A DNA stretch of 64,000 nucleotides from Bidens hawaiensis (Eukaryota; Streptophyta; Magnoliopsida; Asterales; Asteraceae): contig JAIQDT010005462.1 of NCBI GenBank assembly GCA_021521415.1, positions 62,001 to 126,000 of the forward strand. The letters are read 5' to 3'. Under the pieces are notes generated by a model. The model saw only the letters and a list, made by a program, of their open reading frames with translations. It searched no databases and was not told the origin of the DNA. Both the position numbers and the translations under genes were made by a program. Of the stretch, positions 54,051 to 64,000 are shown piece after piece; positions within the stretch are counted from its first letter, which is position 1; the number at the start of each line of letters is the position of its first letter.

Positions 54051-56733
54051 TGTGACATTTGAGCCAAAACAAGGTACACCTCAGTACGTATGTTTTTATA
54101 ATTTTACACAAAACTAGCCGAAAAACACTCGTTTTCGCGCTGTTTAACGCACCCGATAAGTTTTTCGCGCCAAAAACCGAACCCGAACTAAATTTGGACC
54201 GGGCTTTTCGTATTTGGGCTTGAGAAACCAGATCATTGGGCCAAAACAACCCATCATGGGCCCAATCTTTCTTCCGATCGGCCAGCCCAACCCACCCCCC
54301 ATTCTTTTTATAAAACTTGTTTTACAAGCTTGTTTATTCATTTTGGTTTATAAAAACTGAGGTCCAAGCAGCTGCAAGCTGAATTTCCAGAAACCCTTCA
54401 AACCCTAAGGTAAGGAGCTTAAATAAGTAGCTTTCGTACTTGTTTAACCTTGATTAATACCATAAAAACATGTCTTGGTTACTAAAAATCATTCCTAGCC
54501 GTGTAAAAATCCTAAAAATGGTCCATAAACATGTTTTGATCATACACATGGTAAGGAACCTGTTTTGATAGTTTTTTTTGGCCATAAACACGGATTAAAG
54601 GGTTGAAACGGCGTTTTTACGGTTCAAAAGTTTGTTTTTGTGCACTAGCCGAAACCCTAAGTTAAGGGCTGTTATGTTGATGAAAAATTTCTTGGTTTGT
54701 GATATAGGACTTGTACCTAGCTTGCTTAGAAGCACAAGAATCTGAAAACTTGATTAAAAAGTCGGAAACGAGCCAAACCCGCTAAGGTAATGCCGAAACA
54801 CTCGCTTACGGGCTGTTTAGGTTAAGGTTGTGATGTGCATATTATTAGGCCTTGAAATTTTGCAGCGAAATTAGGGACCATGTCAATGAGTCCCTGTTCA
54901 AATTTGATAATTTTTCGACCATCCGAGAATATTTGGCGAATTTATTACCGAATTGGGACGTTTATTTGGGAAAAATAGCTAAATTACTTCAAAAATTATG
55001 AAATTTTTCTGGGAACTCAGATTTCATTTATTTTGATCACATATGAATTTTGGGATAATTTGGATAAGTTTAAAGGTGTTTTGTTAATTTGCGTTCGTGT
55101 GAATTTTTACAGCCGAATTTAGGCCGAAAAGAATATTGCACGAGCTTTTTACATTCTGGATTTGATATAGGTTGATTTGGGACATGATTTGAGCTTTCAG
55201 GAATTTTTGTGGAATTTTTGGAAATTGTTTGGGATGAACGGACGATTTTCAGGTGAAATATAGCTCATAAAATAAATTTTTATAAATTAATAAATCAGTA
55301 AATAAATTCCAAAAATATGTTTATAAAAATATACATATTTTAATTGATAAGTGATTAAATTTTCATAATTTAATAATTAACGGTTAATTAATTATGCTAA
55401 TTTGAATATTAAACAAATTCAGTTTTTATAAAAACCGGCAAGTTTGCGACTAGCGAATCTGCGGGAATATCAAAACACCAAGAGTGATTAAAAATCATAT
55501 TTTTGGATTAATTAAGTAAAAACGAACTTTTCTATGAAAAACCTGGACAATCCGGATGGATTGTGCGCGTTTCTTCTTAAATCAAACTGAATAAACGGAA
55601 ACGGGCCCCGTGGCTAATCCGGGACCCCAATATGTGATCTTTCTTTATAACTTAATTATGTTATTAACCAATACATTTACCCAAGCTTATTTTCCCATAA
55701 CTGTTTTCTGATCGCGTAAACGAACAACTTGGCCCAGCTGGGAAAACGGGAATCTGAGCCAAGTTCAGTTTTAAGTATTAGACATTGAACAACATCACAA
55801 CCTAAGCCTATTGAGCCCAGTTTAGTATTGAGATTATAATAATATTAAAATATTAATATTATTATAATATTGATTATAGGAACTACTGATAGCAGACCGA
55901 ACAAATCACGAGCTGATACAGTACTGATTATCTACTAAACCGTGAATTTCATGACCCCACTTTTAAACTGTTTTACGAACTTTTGGGGTGAAAAGCATGT
56001 TTGATTACATATACATACCTGAAACATGTATTGATGTGAATTATCTAAGTGCTAACACACGAAAGTCCCCACGATCACAGTGATTAACTTCGAGCCGGTG
56101 GCTTGTGAATAGTACTATTGGTTTGACAAACCCAAACGGAATCGGCCTGGTTGCCGTGTCACATAGCGCCGTTTGCACATGACCATATTTATACAAAAAT
56201 GCTATGTAGTGTTAGACATAGCTACCGGGCATGTTGTGGGCGGAAAGGGGCCACAGTGGTTGATGGAGCGTGGGAAATGGATGCACGCAGCACATACAGT
56301 CAAGGCTTCACTCTAGCTTATTTGCATAATTACATCATTTACATACATATATACATACTTATTTCATGATTACAAGTGTTGACTTGTGAATACTCATTAC
56401 TGTTTTCTTGAAACTCGTGAAACTCACCAACTCTAGTAGTTGACCCGTTTTAAATTGCTTTTCAGGTGTACCTAAATTGGAATGATTTGGTGATCTGTTA
56501 CTTGCCTGAGGTGTGTGGTTGATGCTATGTGAATAGAAGCAAGGGCGATAGTAGTAAGAATATATAGTTAACGAACTAGTTTTGTTTGTATCTGTAAAAT
56601 AATGATAGAATAAAGAAATGTAATATATTGTAAATTAGTTTGTAATGTTTCTTTTTAAAAAATGTTCACATACCAGAGGTGTCTGTTACATTCCCGTTTT
56701 ACGCTTCCGCGTTGTGCTAGTCGGGGTGTGACA
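54051..56733 (+). repeat. 5' LTR of Q2 with internal deletion
   Basis: TGTGACATTTGAGCC to GGGGTGTGACA. Compared with its own 3' LTR it lacks 330 bases (62578-62907 in that copy) at 54090/54091, with TA microhomology at the break. The AT palindrome is at 55833-55868. Telobox AAACCCTAA lies at 54400-54408 and 54652-54660. Confidence 0.92.
54304..54415 (+). promoter_or_regulatory. Q2 LTR TATA box, telobox and splice donor
   Basis: TTTTTATAAAACTTG (54305-54319), AAACCCTAA (54400-54408) and CTAAG|GTAAGG with intron start at 54410. The predicted first exon is about 70 bases. The stretch around the TATA box is not similar to that of Q1 or Q0 although both flanks are. Confidence 0.55.
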
Positions 56734-56738
56734 GAAGT

Positions 56739-56752
56739 TGGTATCAGAGCCA
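56739..56752 (+). other. Primer-binding site of Q2 (initiator tRNA-Met type)
   Basis: TGGTATCAGAGCCA, five bases after the LTR end; the same spacing as in Q1. Confidence 0.92.
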
Positions 56753-57272
56753 TTGGTTATAAAGGATTAGGTTATCTCTTAGGGTACCTAAAATATAACC
56801 GTAGGCTCGATTAACTCTGGAAAATATTTAAATAATAAATTAATATTATATACTGATGGATGTCGGGATGAACTTGTAGGGCAAGTGAGTTATTGTGGTC
56901 CGGAACATAATAACAGACTTGCTTGTACGAGGGAATTCGGGGAGAAGTCGCGGAACGTGTGGTTAGATAAAAATGGCAACATATGTGTATAAAAGGTAAT
57001 GTGAAAGTATATATATATGTAACACTCATACGTGCTTATTTGAAACAAGGTGTATGAATATGTGTACGTACGATAATGTTGATGACGGAGAATTTTACTA
57101 TAAATATTATATTCATTTATATTCAATATTGATTTAAATAATAATAATAATTAAAAATTTTAATAAAACTAATATTACATTCTAATATAATTAATATTAA
57201 ATTTGGTTTAATTAATTAATCTTTTCGACAATCGTTAGCGCTAGCAATAGTTAGTATTCTTTGTGCAGAGTC

Positions 57273-57572
57273 ATGTCAAGGAATAACGATTACGTACCGG
57301 AAGAAGAACCGGTAATCTCTGTTGAGGAGGATCCCGAGGAAGAATCAGAGGAGGATTCAGAAGAGGAGGATCCAGAGGGGGACTCCGAGGAGGATCCAGA
57401 AGAGGAGGACCCAGAAGAGGAACCGGAGGAGGAAGAGGAAGAGGTGGAAGAAGAAGTTATTTGTAGAGAGCTACCCAGGAATGTGCCTCATCTGTCCGGC
57501 TACAGATGTGATAGTTATCTACCCAGGTCACCATTCAGGGATCAAAACGAAGTTAACAGTCAGTATCGTTAA
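57273..57572 (+). pseudogene. Q2 ORF0, C-terminally truncated
   Basis: ATG at 57273 is 4 bases after the predicted acceptor TTCTTTGTGCAG (57257-57268). The first 90 or so residues match Q1 ORF0, with an acidic repeat that is one module longer (SEEDSEEEDPEGDSEEDPEE). After VNSQYR the frame stops. A deletion equivalent to about 42831-43391 of Q1 has removed the Pro/Arg-rich part, the coiled-coil candidate and the membrane segment. The break shows short GTTAA/GTT homology. Confidence 0.85.
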
Positions 57573-57837
57573 CGTGGAGCACAATTTTGTACATTATTAC
57601 AAGCACTAACCCGTATTAAGTCTAACAGTCACTTAGTGATAGATTTTAATATATACATGCAAGCACTGGCCTTTATCAGGCTAAGTCTATGTGCCTTTTA
57701 TTATCAATGTACAAAACTATTGTGAAATGTCAGTATGTTAGCTGGTTTACCTGTACAACATTTATTGTGATTATTATTACACAGTTCCGTAGACTGGAAT
57801 TAGTACTAATTGGCTTATATTTTTTTATCATTATAGA

Positions 57838-59160
57838 ATGGCCCCAAAGAAAGCAAACCCTATGACTGAGGCAGAAATAGCCGAGATGATTGCTCGGCAA
57901 ATGCAGGCAGTGATCCCACTTATCGTAACACAAGTAACTGCCGGTGTAAACGCAAATATGCAAACAAACCAACAACAAAACAATAATGCTCCCCCAACCA
58001 ACAATGAAACAGTTACAAATAACAATCCCCCACCTAATACAGATACCCCTACCAATACAAATAATCCCCCACCGAACCCAAACAATAACAATAACAACCC
58101 TAATCTCCCTCGAAGGGAATATTCGATCAAAAACTTTATGGCCTGTAAACCGATTGATTTCAAGGGCACTGAAGGGCCAAACGGGTTGATCAAATGGATC
58201 GAAAAGACTGAATATGTTCTCAACATTAGTAATTGTCCACCGGAAAACATAGTCAAGTATGTTGCCTCAACATTTACTGATCACATATTAATGTGGTGGA
58301 ACACTGTACAGATAAAAGGTCAAGATACGGTGAATCGCATGACATGGGCTGAACTTAAAACACTGATGCTGGAACATTTCTGCCCAAAGAACGAAATTCA
58401 AAGATTAGAACACGAACTTTGGAGTTTGGAAATGAAAGGAGCGGATCATTTGGGATACACGAACCGCTTCAATGAATTGGCCCGCTTAGTACCATGGTTA
58501 GTAACTCTCGAGAACAAACGAGTTGAACGTTATATCTGGGGTTTAGCCCCAGAAATGAGGAGTTTGGTGAACTCTGTTGGCCATACATCATTTGAGAATG
58601 CCGTGATTCAGGCCGGCATTGTAACTTTTGACTTGGTAAGAAGTGGAGTATTGAGAATGACCAGAGAATCAGTGGGTATGAAACGAGCTGACTACGGGAC
58701 GAGAGCACAAGGAGGACAATCAAGCAAACCTGCACGTCCGACAATAAGAAATTATGCTATAACTGGTTCCGATACGAAGCAAGACAGGTATAAGGGACCC
58801 TTGCCAAAGTGTGATAAATGTAATTACCATCATGTGGAAGAGTGCAGATTGCCGGTATGCCAGAAATGTGGTCGAACTGGGCATTATGCCCCTAATTGCA
58901 GAGCAGGTGCAGAAATTGTGAGCCGACTAACTCAAACAACTCAACCTCGTCGTCCACCGCCACCGAGACGTCAGCCAATCCGCCAACAAACTTCAACCGC
59001 AGCAACCTACCGTGCCTGTTATGAATGTAGCAGTACAGAACATATTAGAAGAAACTGCCCTAAGTTGAATCCAAGAGCAGTTACTAGACCAAATCAAGCA
59101 TCGACTTCAAGTGCGTCTCGGGGACGCGCGTTCGTTATCGGGTCAGGAGAAGCATGATAA
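57838..59160 (+). pseudogene. Q2 gag
   Basis: 439 codons from ATG at 57838: Asn/Pro-rich stretch, gag domain ([45 protein letters not shown]), then zinc knuckles [26 protein letters not shown] and CYECSSTEHIRRNC. It ends at two consecutive stops, TGA-TAA (59155-59160), where Q1 has CGA-CAA; both are single C-to-T changes. Q1 reads straight through to protease here. Upstream, an acceptor-like ATTATTACACAG (57773-57784) lies 53 bases before the ATG. Confidence 0.93.
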
Positions 59161-62100
59161 GACCCGAACGTAGTAACAGGTACATTTGCTGTTTCTGATC
59201 AATATGCTTCTGTGTTATTTGATACTGGTGCCGATAGAAGCTTTGTTTCCTCTAGTTTTGTATCATTGGGTAACATACCAGTTAGTGAACTAACAAATGC
59301 CTATACTATAGAACTCGCTAACGGTAACTCTATAACTGTCAACCAAATAATCCAAAACTGTTCCATTATTCTTAATGACCACCCATTCCTTATTGACCTA
59401 CTCCCAGTAGAGTTAGGAAGTTTTGATATTATTGTCGGCATGGACTGGTTAACCAAGAATAAGCAGAGATTGTGTGTGACGACAAGACAGTTAAAATTCC
59501 ATTTTCGAATGGTGAGGTGATTGTAGTACAAGGAGAGAAGTCTGGTTCGATATTACCTCCTGTGTCTCATCTTAAAGTGTTGAAATGTTTACCCAAGGTT
59601 GTATGGCACTTTTGGCAAACGTGACTATAAAGAACCCTGATGAGAAATGTATAGAAGAGATTCCCGTTGTACGTGAATACCTCAATGTCTTTCCTGACGA
59701 TTTACCCGGATTACCACCGAACCGACAGGTTGAGTTCCGCATAGACTTAATTTCAGGATCAGCCCCCATAGCTAAGGCACCTTATCAACTGGCACCCTCT
59801 GAAATGCAAGAACTATCCAACCAGTTACAGGAGTTGTTAGATAAGGGTTTTATACGTCCCAGTTATTCTCCTTGGGGAGCACCGGTATTGTTCGTAAAGA
59901 AGAAGGATGGAAGTTTTAGAATGTGCATCGATTACCGGGAATTAAACAAAGTTACCATCAAAAACCGATACCATCTTCCACGAATAGATGACTTGTTTGA
60001 CCAACTCCAAGGGGCAAACTATGTCTCGAAAATTGACCTTCGTTCTGGTTACCATCAAGTTAATATCCAAGAGGAAGACGTGTCTAAAACGGCGTTCCGA
60101 ACTCGTTATGGCCACTACGAATTCTTAGTTATGCCGTTCGGACTGACTAATGCTCCCGCAGTTTTCATGGATCTTATGAATCGAGTTTGTAAACCGTACC
60201 TCGACAAATTCGTTATCGTGTTTATTGATGACATTTTGATATATTCGAAAACCAAGGAGGAACACGAGCAGCATTTACGAACTATTTTGGAGCTATTGAG
60301 GCAGGAAAAGTTGTATGCCAAGCTGTCAAAGTGTGAATTTTGGCTACAAGAAGTACAATTTCTAGGGCACGTTGTTAACCGACACGGTATCCATGTAGAC
60401 CCGAGTAAGATTGAAGCCATTAAAAATTGGCAAGCCCCAAAGTCACCGAAAGAGATCCGCCAATTTTTGGGTTTAGCTGGGTATTATCGGCGTTTTATTG
60501 CTAATTTTTCCAGCATAGCCCAACCTTTAACTCTGTTGACTCAAAAAGATTGTGCTTATGTCTGGGGAGAAGAACAAGAAGCGGCTTTTCAATTCCTGAA
60601 ACAGAAACTATGCCAAGCCCCAATATTAAATCTTCCAGAGGGAACTGATGATCTGGTTGTTTATTGCGACGCGTCCCGGAAAGGGTTGGGATGTGTACTT
60701 ATGCAGAGAAACAAAGTCATAGCATACGCTTCTCGACAATTAAAGGTGCACGAGAAAAATTATACCACCCATGATTTGGAACTGGGCGCGGTTATTTTTG
60801 CACTCAAGATCTGGAGGCATTATTTGTATGGCACCAAGTGCACAGTATACACTGACCACAAAAGCCTACAACACATTTTTGACCAGAAAGAGCTAAACAT
60901 GAGGCAAAGGAGATGGGTAGAACTGTTGAACGATTATGACTGTGAGATTCGATACCACCCGGGCAAGGCTAATATAGTGGCAGATGCTTTGAGTAGAAAA
61001 AACAGGATCAAACCACTACGGGTCCGAGCACTTGGAATGATCGTCCAAACCAGTCTCACCGAGAAAATTCGTATTGCTCAAAACGAAGCTCTAAAAGGAG
61101 ATCACTTGGAAGATGAAAACTTTCATGGGACCGAACAAAACTTTGAAGAAAGAACTGACGAAATTCTATACTACAAAAATCGAGTTTGGATTCCTACTTT
61201 CAGCAATCTGCGTAACTTGATCATGGACGAAGCCCATAAGTCCAAATACTCCATTCACCCTGGAATGGATAAGATGTACAAGGACTTGAAGGAGTATTAT
61301 TGGTGGCCCGGTATGAAGAAGGATATAGCCACGTACGTCAGTAAATGTTTAACGTGTGCGAGAGTTAAAGCTGAATATCAAAAACCTTCGGGAATGTTGC
61401 ACCAACCGGAAATACCACAATGGAAATGGGAACAAATTACCATGGATTTTGTAACACACCTCCCTAAAACTTCCCGAGGAAATGATGCAATATGGGTAAT
61501 AGTTGACCGATTAACCAAGTCCACACACTTCCTTCCAATCCGAACCACTTACACAACTGAAAAACTTGCTCACATCTACATCAATGAAATCGTATCCCGA
61601 CACGGCGTACCTGTTTCAATAATCTCTGATCGTGATAGCCATTTCACCTCTCATTTCTGGCAAGCAGTACAAGAAGCTTTGGGAACCCGAATTGACCTAA
61701 GTACCGCCTACCATCCCCAAACCGACGGTCAATCTGAACGAGCCATTCAAACCTTAGAAGATTTGCTTCGCGCTTGTGTACTAGACTTCGGTGGAAACTG
61801 GGATCAACATCTCCCACTGGTTGAATTTCCGTACAACAATAGCTATCACAGTAGTATTCAAGCGGCTCCATATGAAGCGCTGTACGGGCGGAAATGTAGA
61901 TCACCCTTGTGCTGGACTGAGGTTGGAGATACCCAAATTACACGATCTGACTTGATTCAAGAAACCACTGACAAAATCCGTAAGATCACAAGCAAATTGA
62001 AAATCGCCCAAGATCGACAGAAAAGCTACGCTGATGTTCGTAGAAAGCCGTTATCCTTTGAAATAGGCGACAAAGTTTTTCTGAAAGTATCCCCGTGGAA

Positions 62101-62365
62101 AGGCGTCATTCGATTCGGAAAAACTGGTAAACTAGCTCCGCGATACATTGGGCCATATGAAATCATTTCTAAGATAGGTTCGGTAGCTTACCGACTGAAA
62201 CTTCCTGTGGAGTTGAGTTCTATTCACGATGTCTTTCATGTTTCGAACCTGAAAAAGTGTCTTACTGACGAAACCGAAATCGTGCCATTAAAAGACTTAA
62301 ACATAAACGAAAAACTGAATTTTGTTGAAGAACCGGTGGAAATATTAGAGGGAAAAATAAAATAA
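59161..62365 (+). pseudogene. Q2 protease, RT, RNase H, integrase
   Basis: The protease reads [18 protein letters not shown] near 59215. One-base losses near 59462 and 59594 shift the frame for about 130 bases. From 59585 a 926-codon frame holds RT ([20 protein letters not shown] near 60225), RNase H ([26 protein letters not shown]), the integrase HHCC ([13 protein letters not shown] to CLTCAR) and the core ([26 protein letters not shown]). It ends at TAA 62363-62365, where Q1 has CAA. Catalytic residues are intact; the frame is 5'-disrupted. Confidence 0.92.
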
Positions 62366-62499
62366 TTAAGACACAACAAAATCTCTCTAGTAAAAGTTAG
62401 GTGGAATTCACAACGGGGACCCGAATTCAGGTGGAGCGGAAATCTGAATTCAAAAAGAAATACCCGCACCTGTTTCCAAACAAAGACAAAGTTGAATAA
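62366..62499 (+). pseudogene. Q2 chromodomain remnant
   Basis: It continues after the TAA with LVKVRWNSQRGP-type sequence, then loses frame by small deletions near 62428-62435. PHLFPNKDKVE is recoverable before a stop at 62497-62499. Confidence 0.8.
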
Positions 62500-62521
62500 T
62501 CAAATTTCGGGGACGAAATTT

Positions 62522-62537
62522 TCTAACGGGTGGAGAA
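62522..62537 (+). other. Polypurine tract of Q2
   Basis: TCTAACGGGTGGAGAA immediately before the 3' LTR; one G-to-T change against Q1. Confidence 0.85.
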
Positions 62538-64000
62538 TGTGACATTTGAGCCAAAACAAGGTACACCTCAATACGTATTTACCGATTAAGCAAATAAACG
62601 CCTTTTGCGTAACAAACGAACGATTAACCGAACGGGTCAGGTTATGACCCAGATATCTCGGGGGGCCATCAATAAGTGATATACGATTTATACAAGCTAA
62701 AATATTAGAAATATGGCCTTAGTTTGATAGCAAACAAGTTAAACGAAAATATGCTCGTTTAACTACCCGCTATAGATTTAAACGCGAAAGATAGTTACAA
62801 ACCAAGCATTGTATCATCCGTTAAGCCGAAAAAGACTTACCAAACACTTATTTGAAATGTTTTAAGTGATCCGTGAAAATATTTTTGATTTTTACAAACA
62901 TATAATATGTTTTTATAATTTTACACAAAACTAGCCGAAAAACACTCGTTTTCGCGCTGTTTAACGCACCCGATAAGTTTTTCGCGCCAAAAAACCGAAC
63001 CCGAACTAAATTTGGACCGGGCTTTTCGTATTTGGGCTTGAGAAACCAGATCATTGGGCCAAAACAGCCCATCATGGGCCCAATCTTTCTTCCGATCGGC
63101 CAGCCCAACCCACCCCCCATTCTTTTTATAAAACTTGTTTTACAAGCTTGTTTATTCATTTTGGTTTATAAAAACTGAGGTCCAAGCAGCTGCAAGCTGA
63201 ATTTCCAGAAACCCTTCAAACCCTAAGGTAAGGAGCTTAAATAAGTAGCTTTCGTACTTGTTTAACCTTGATTAATACCATAAAAACATGTCTTGGTTAC
63301 TAAAAATCATTCCTAGCCGTGTAAAAATCCTAAAAATGGTCCATAAACATGTTTTGATCATACACATGGTAAGGAACCTGTTTTGATAGTTTTTTTTGGC
63401 CATAAACACGGATTAAAGGGTTGAAACGGCGTTTTTACGGTTCAAAAGTTCGTTTTTGTGCACTAGCCGAAACCCTAAGTTAAGGGCTGTTATGTTGATG
63501 AAAAATTGCTTGGTATGTGATATAGTACTTGTAACTAGCTTGCTTAGAAGCACAAGAACCTGAAAACTTGATTAAAAAGTCGGAAACGAGCCAAACCCGC
63601 CAAGGTAATGCCGAAACACTCGCTTACGGGCTGTTTAGGTTAAGATTGGGATGTGCATATTATTAGGCCTTGAAATTTTTCAGGGACATCAGGGACCATT
63701 TCAATGAGTCCCTGTTCAAATTTGGTAATTTTTCGACCATCCGAGAAAATTTGGGGAATTTATTACCGAATTGGGACGTTTATTTTGGAAAAATAGCTAA
63801 ATTACTTCAAAAATTATGAAATTTTTCTGAGAACTCTGATTTGATGTAGTTTGATCACATATGAATTTTGAAATGATTTGGAGAAGTTTAAAGGTGTTTT
63901 GTTTACATGCGTTCGTGTGAATTTTTGTAGCCGAATTTGGGCCGAAAAGAATATCGCATGAATTTTTTACATTCTGGAATTGATACAGGTTGATTTGGGA
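62538..64000 (+). repeat. 3' LTR of Q2, cut by window end
   Basis: It begins TGTGACATTTGAGCC. It holds the 330 bases missing from the 5' LTR, then matches 54091 onward at well over 95 percent by eye, with the same promoter module (TATA near 63122, AAACCCTAAGGTAAGG near 63220). It continues past the end of the window. Confidence 0.92.

Larger units (their letters stand above)
54051..64000 (+). mobile_element. Q2: sister of Q1 on the plus strand, truncated by window end
   Basis: 5' LTR (54051-56733), primer site, shortened ORF0, gag, pol, polypurine tract and the first 1463 bases of the 3' LTR. It is clearly the same family as Q1 but more decayed: a 330-base deletion in its 5' LTR, a 560-base deletion in ORF0, three C-to-T-type stops and at least four small shifts. 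The target duplication would be GTTTA (54046-54050); its partner is out of view. Confidence 0.93.

Noticed and set aside
57831..58256. 141-codon hydrophobic frame antisense to Q2 gag (similar at 42119-42565 in Q1)
   Set aside because: It is the complement of the Asn/Pro-rich gag segment (AAC/CCC codons give GTT/GGG) and has no features of its own.

Overview
This window is plant genomic DNA made almost entirely of LTR retrotransposons inserted into one another. The evidence is plant-type Ty3/gypsy polyproteins (Athila-like and Tekay/chromovirus-like), Copia-type gag pieces, primer-binding sites complementary to plant tRNA-Asp and initiator tRNA-Met, AT-rich LTRs and a plant LINE-1 3' end. No host gene was recognised. 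A eudicot, perhaps Asteraceae, is my guess from the style of the repeats; nothing here proves a species.

Layout. (1) 1-4587: element A, the 3' part of a Tekay-like Ty3 element on the plus strand with its 3' LTR, inserted in M. (2) 4588-8859 and 22404-25313: the two halves of M, an Athila-like element on the minus strand. (3) 8860-22403: element P, Athila-like on the plus strand, inserted in M. It has LTR, gag-pol, an extra ORF and a second LTR, followed by a second primer site and a stub of a second gag. (4) 25314-30048: LTR T1, split by M on the left and by the solo LTR Q0 (26618-29621, TSD TAGTA). (5) 30049-48417: the 5' part of a further Athila-like element, G (minus strand). It is broken by Copia element C1 (30690-33945), which itself holds T2 (31300-33880), and by Q1 (34796-47243, TSD CATAA). 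Because T1 sits in G and M sits in T1, everything from 1 to 48417 appears to lie inside the broken span of G. (6) 48470-54050: a Copia gag remnant, a LINE-1 3' end, unassigned AT-rich DNA and an LTR-like tract. (7) 54051-64000: Q2, the plus-strand sister of Q1, cut off by the window edge inside its 3' LTR.

Q1 is the youngest and best preserved element. It has near-identical 3 kb LTRs, a matching target-site duplication, a primer-binding site, a polypurine tract and a 1435-codon gag-pol frame whose only obvious break is one missing base near 38315. Q1 and Q2 also carry an extra ORF (called ORF0 here) upstream of gag. It encodes an acidic-repeat protein that in Q1 ends in one hydrophobic segment, like a tail-anchored membrane protein. 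Its ATG lies 4 bases after a strong splice acceptor, and a strong splice donor lies just downstream of the LTR TATA box. This predicts a spliced leader that removes most of the LTR U5 and the primer site. It is the most promising unusual system in the window.

Other themes are: family-specific short inverted repeats just upstream of the TATA box in several unrelated LTRs; exchange of the core promoter between Q subfamilies whose flanks are conserved; nonsense mutations that nearly all look like C-to-T changes, as expected for methylated, silenced repeats; and microhomology deletions that have removed parts of several elements.
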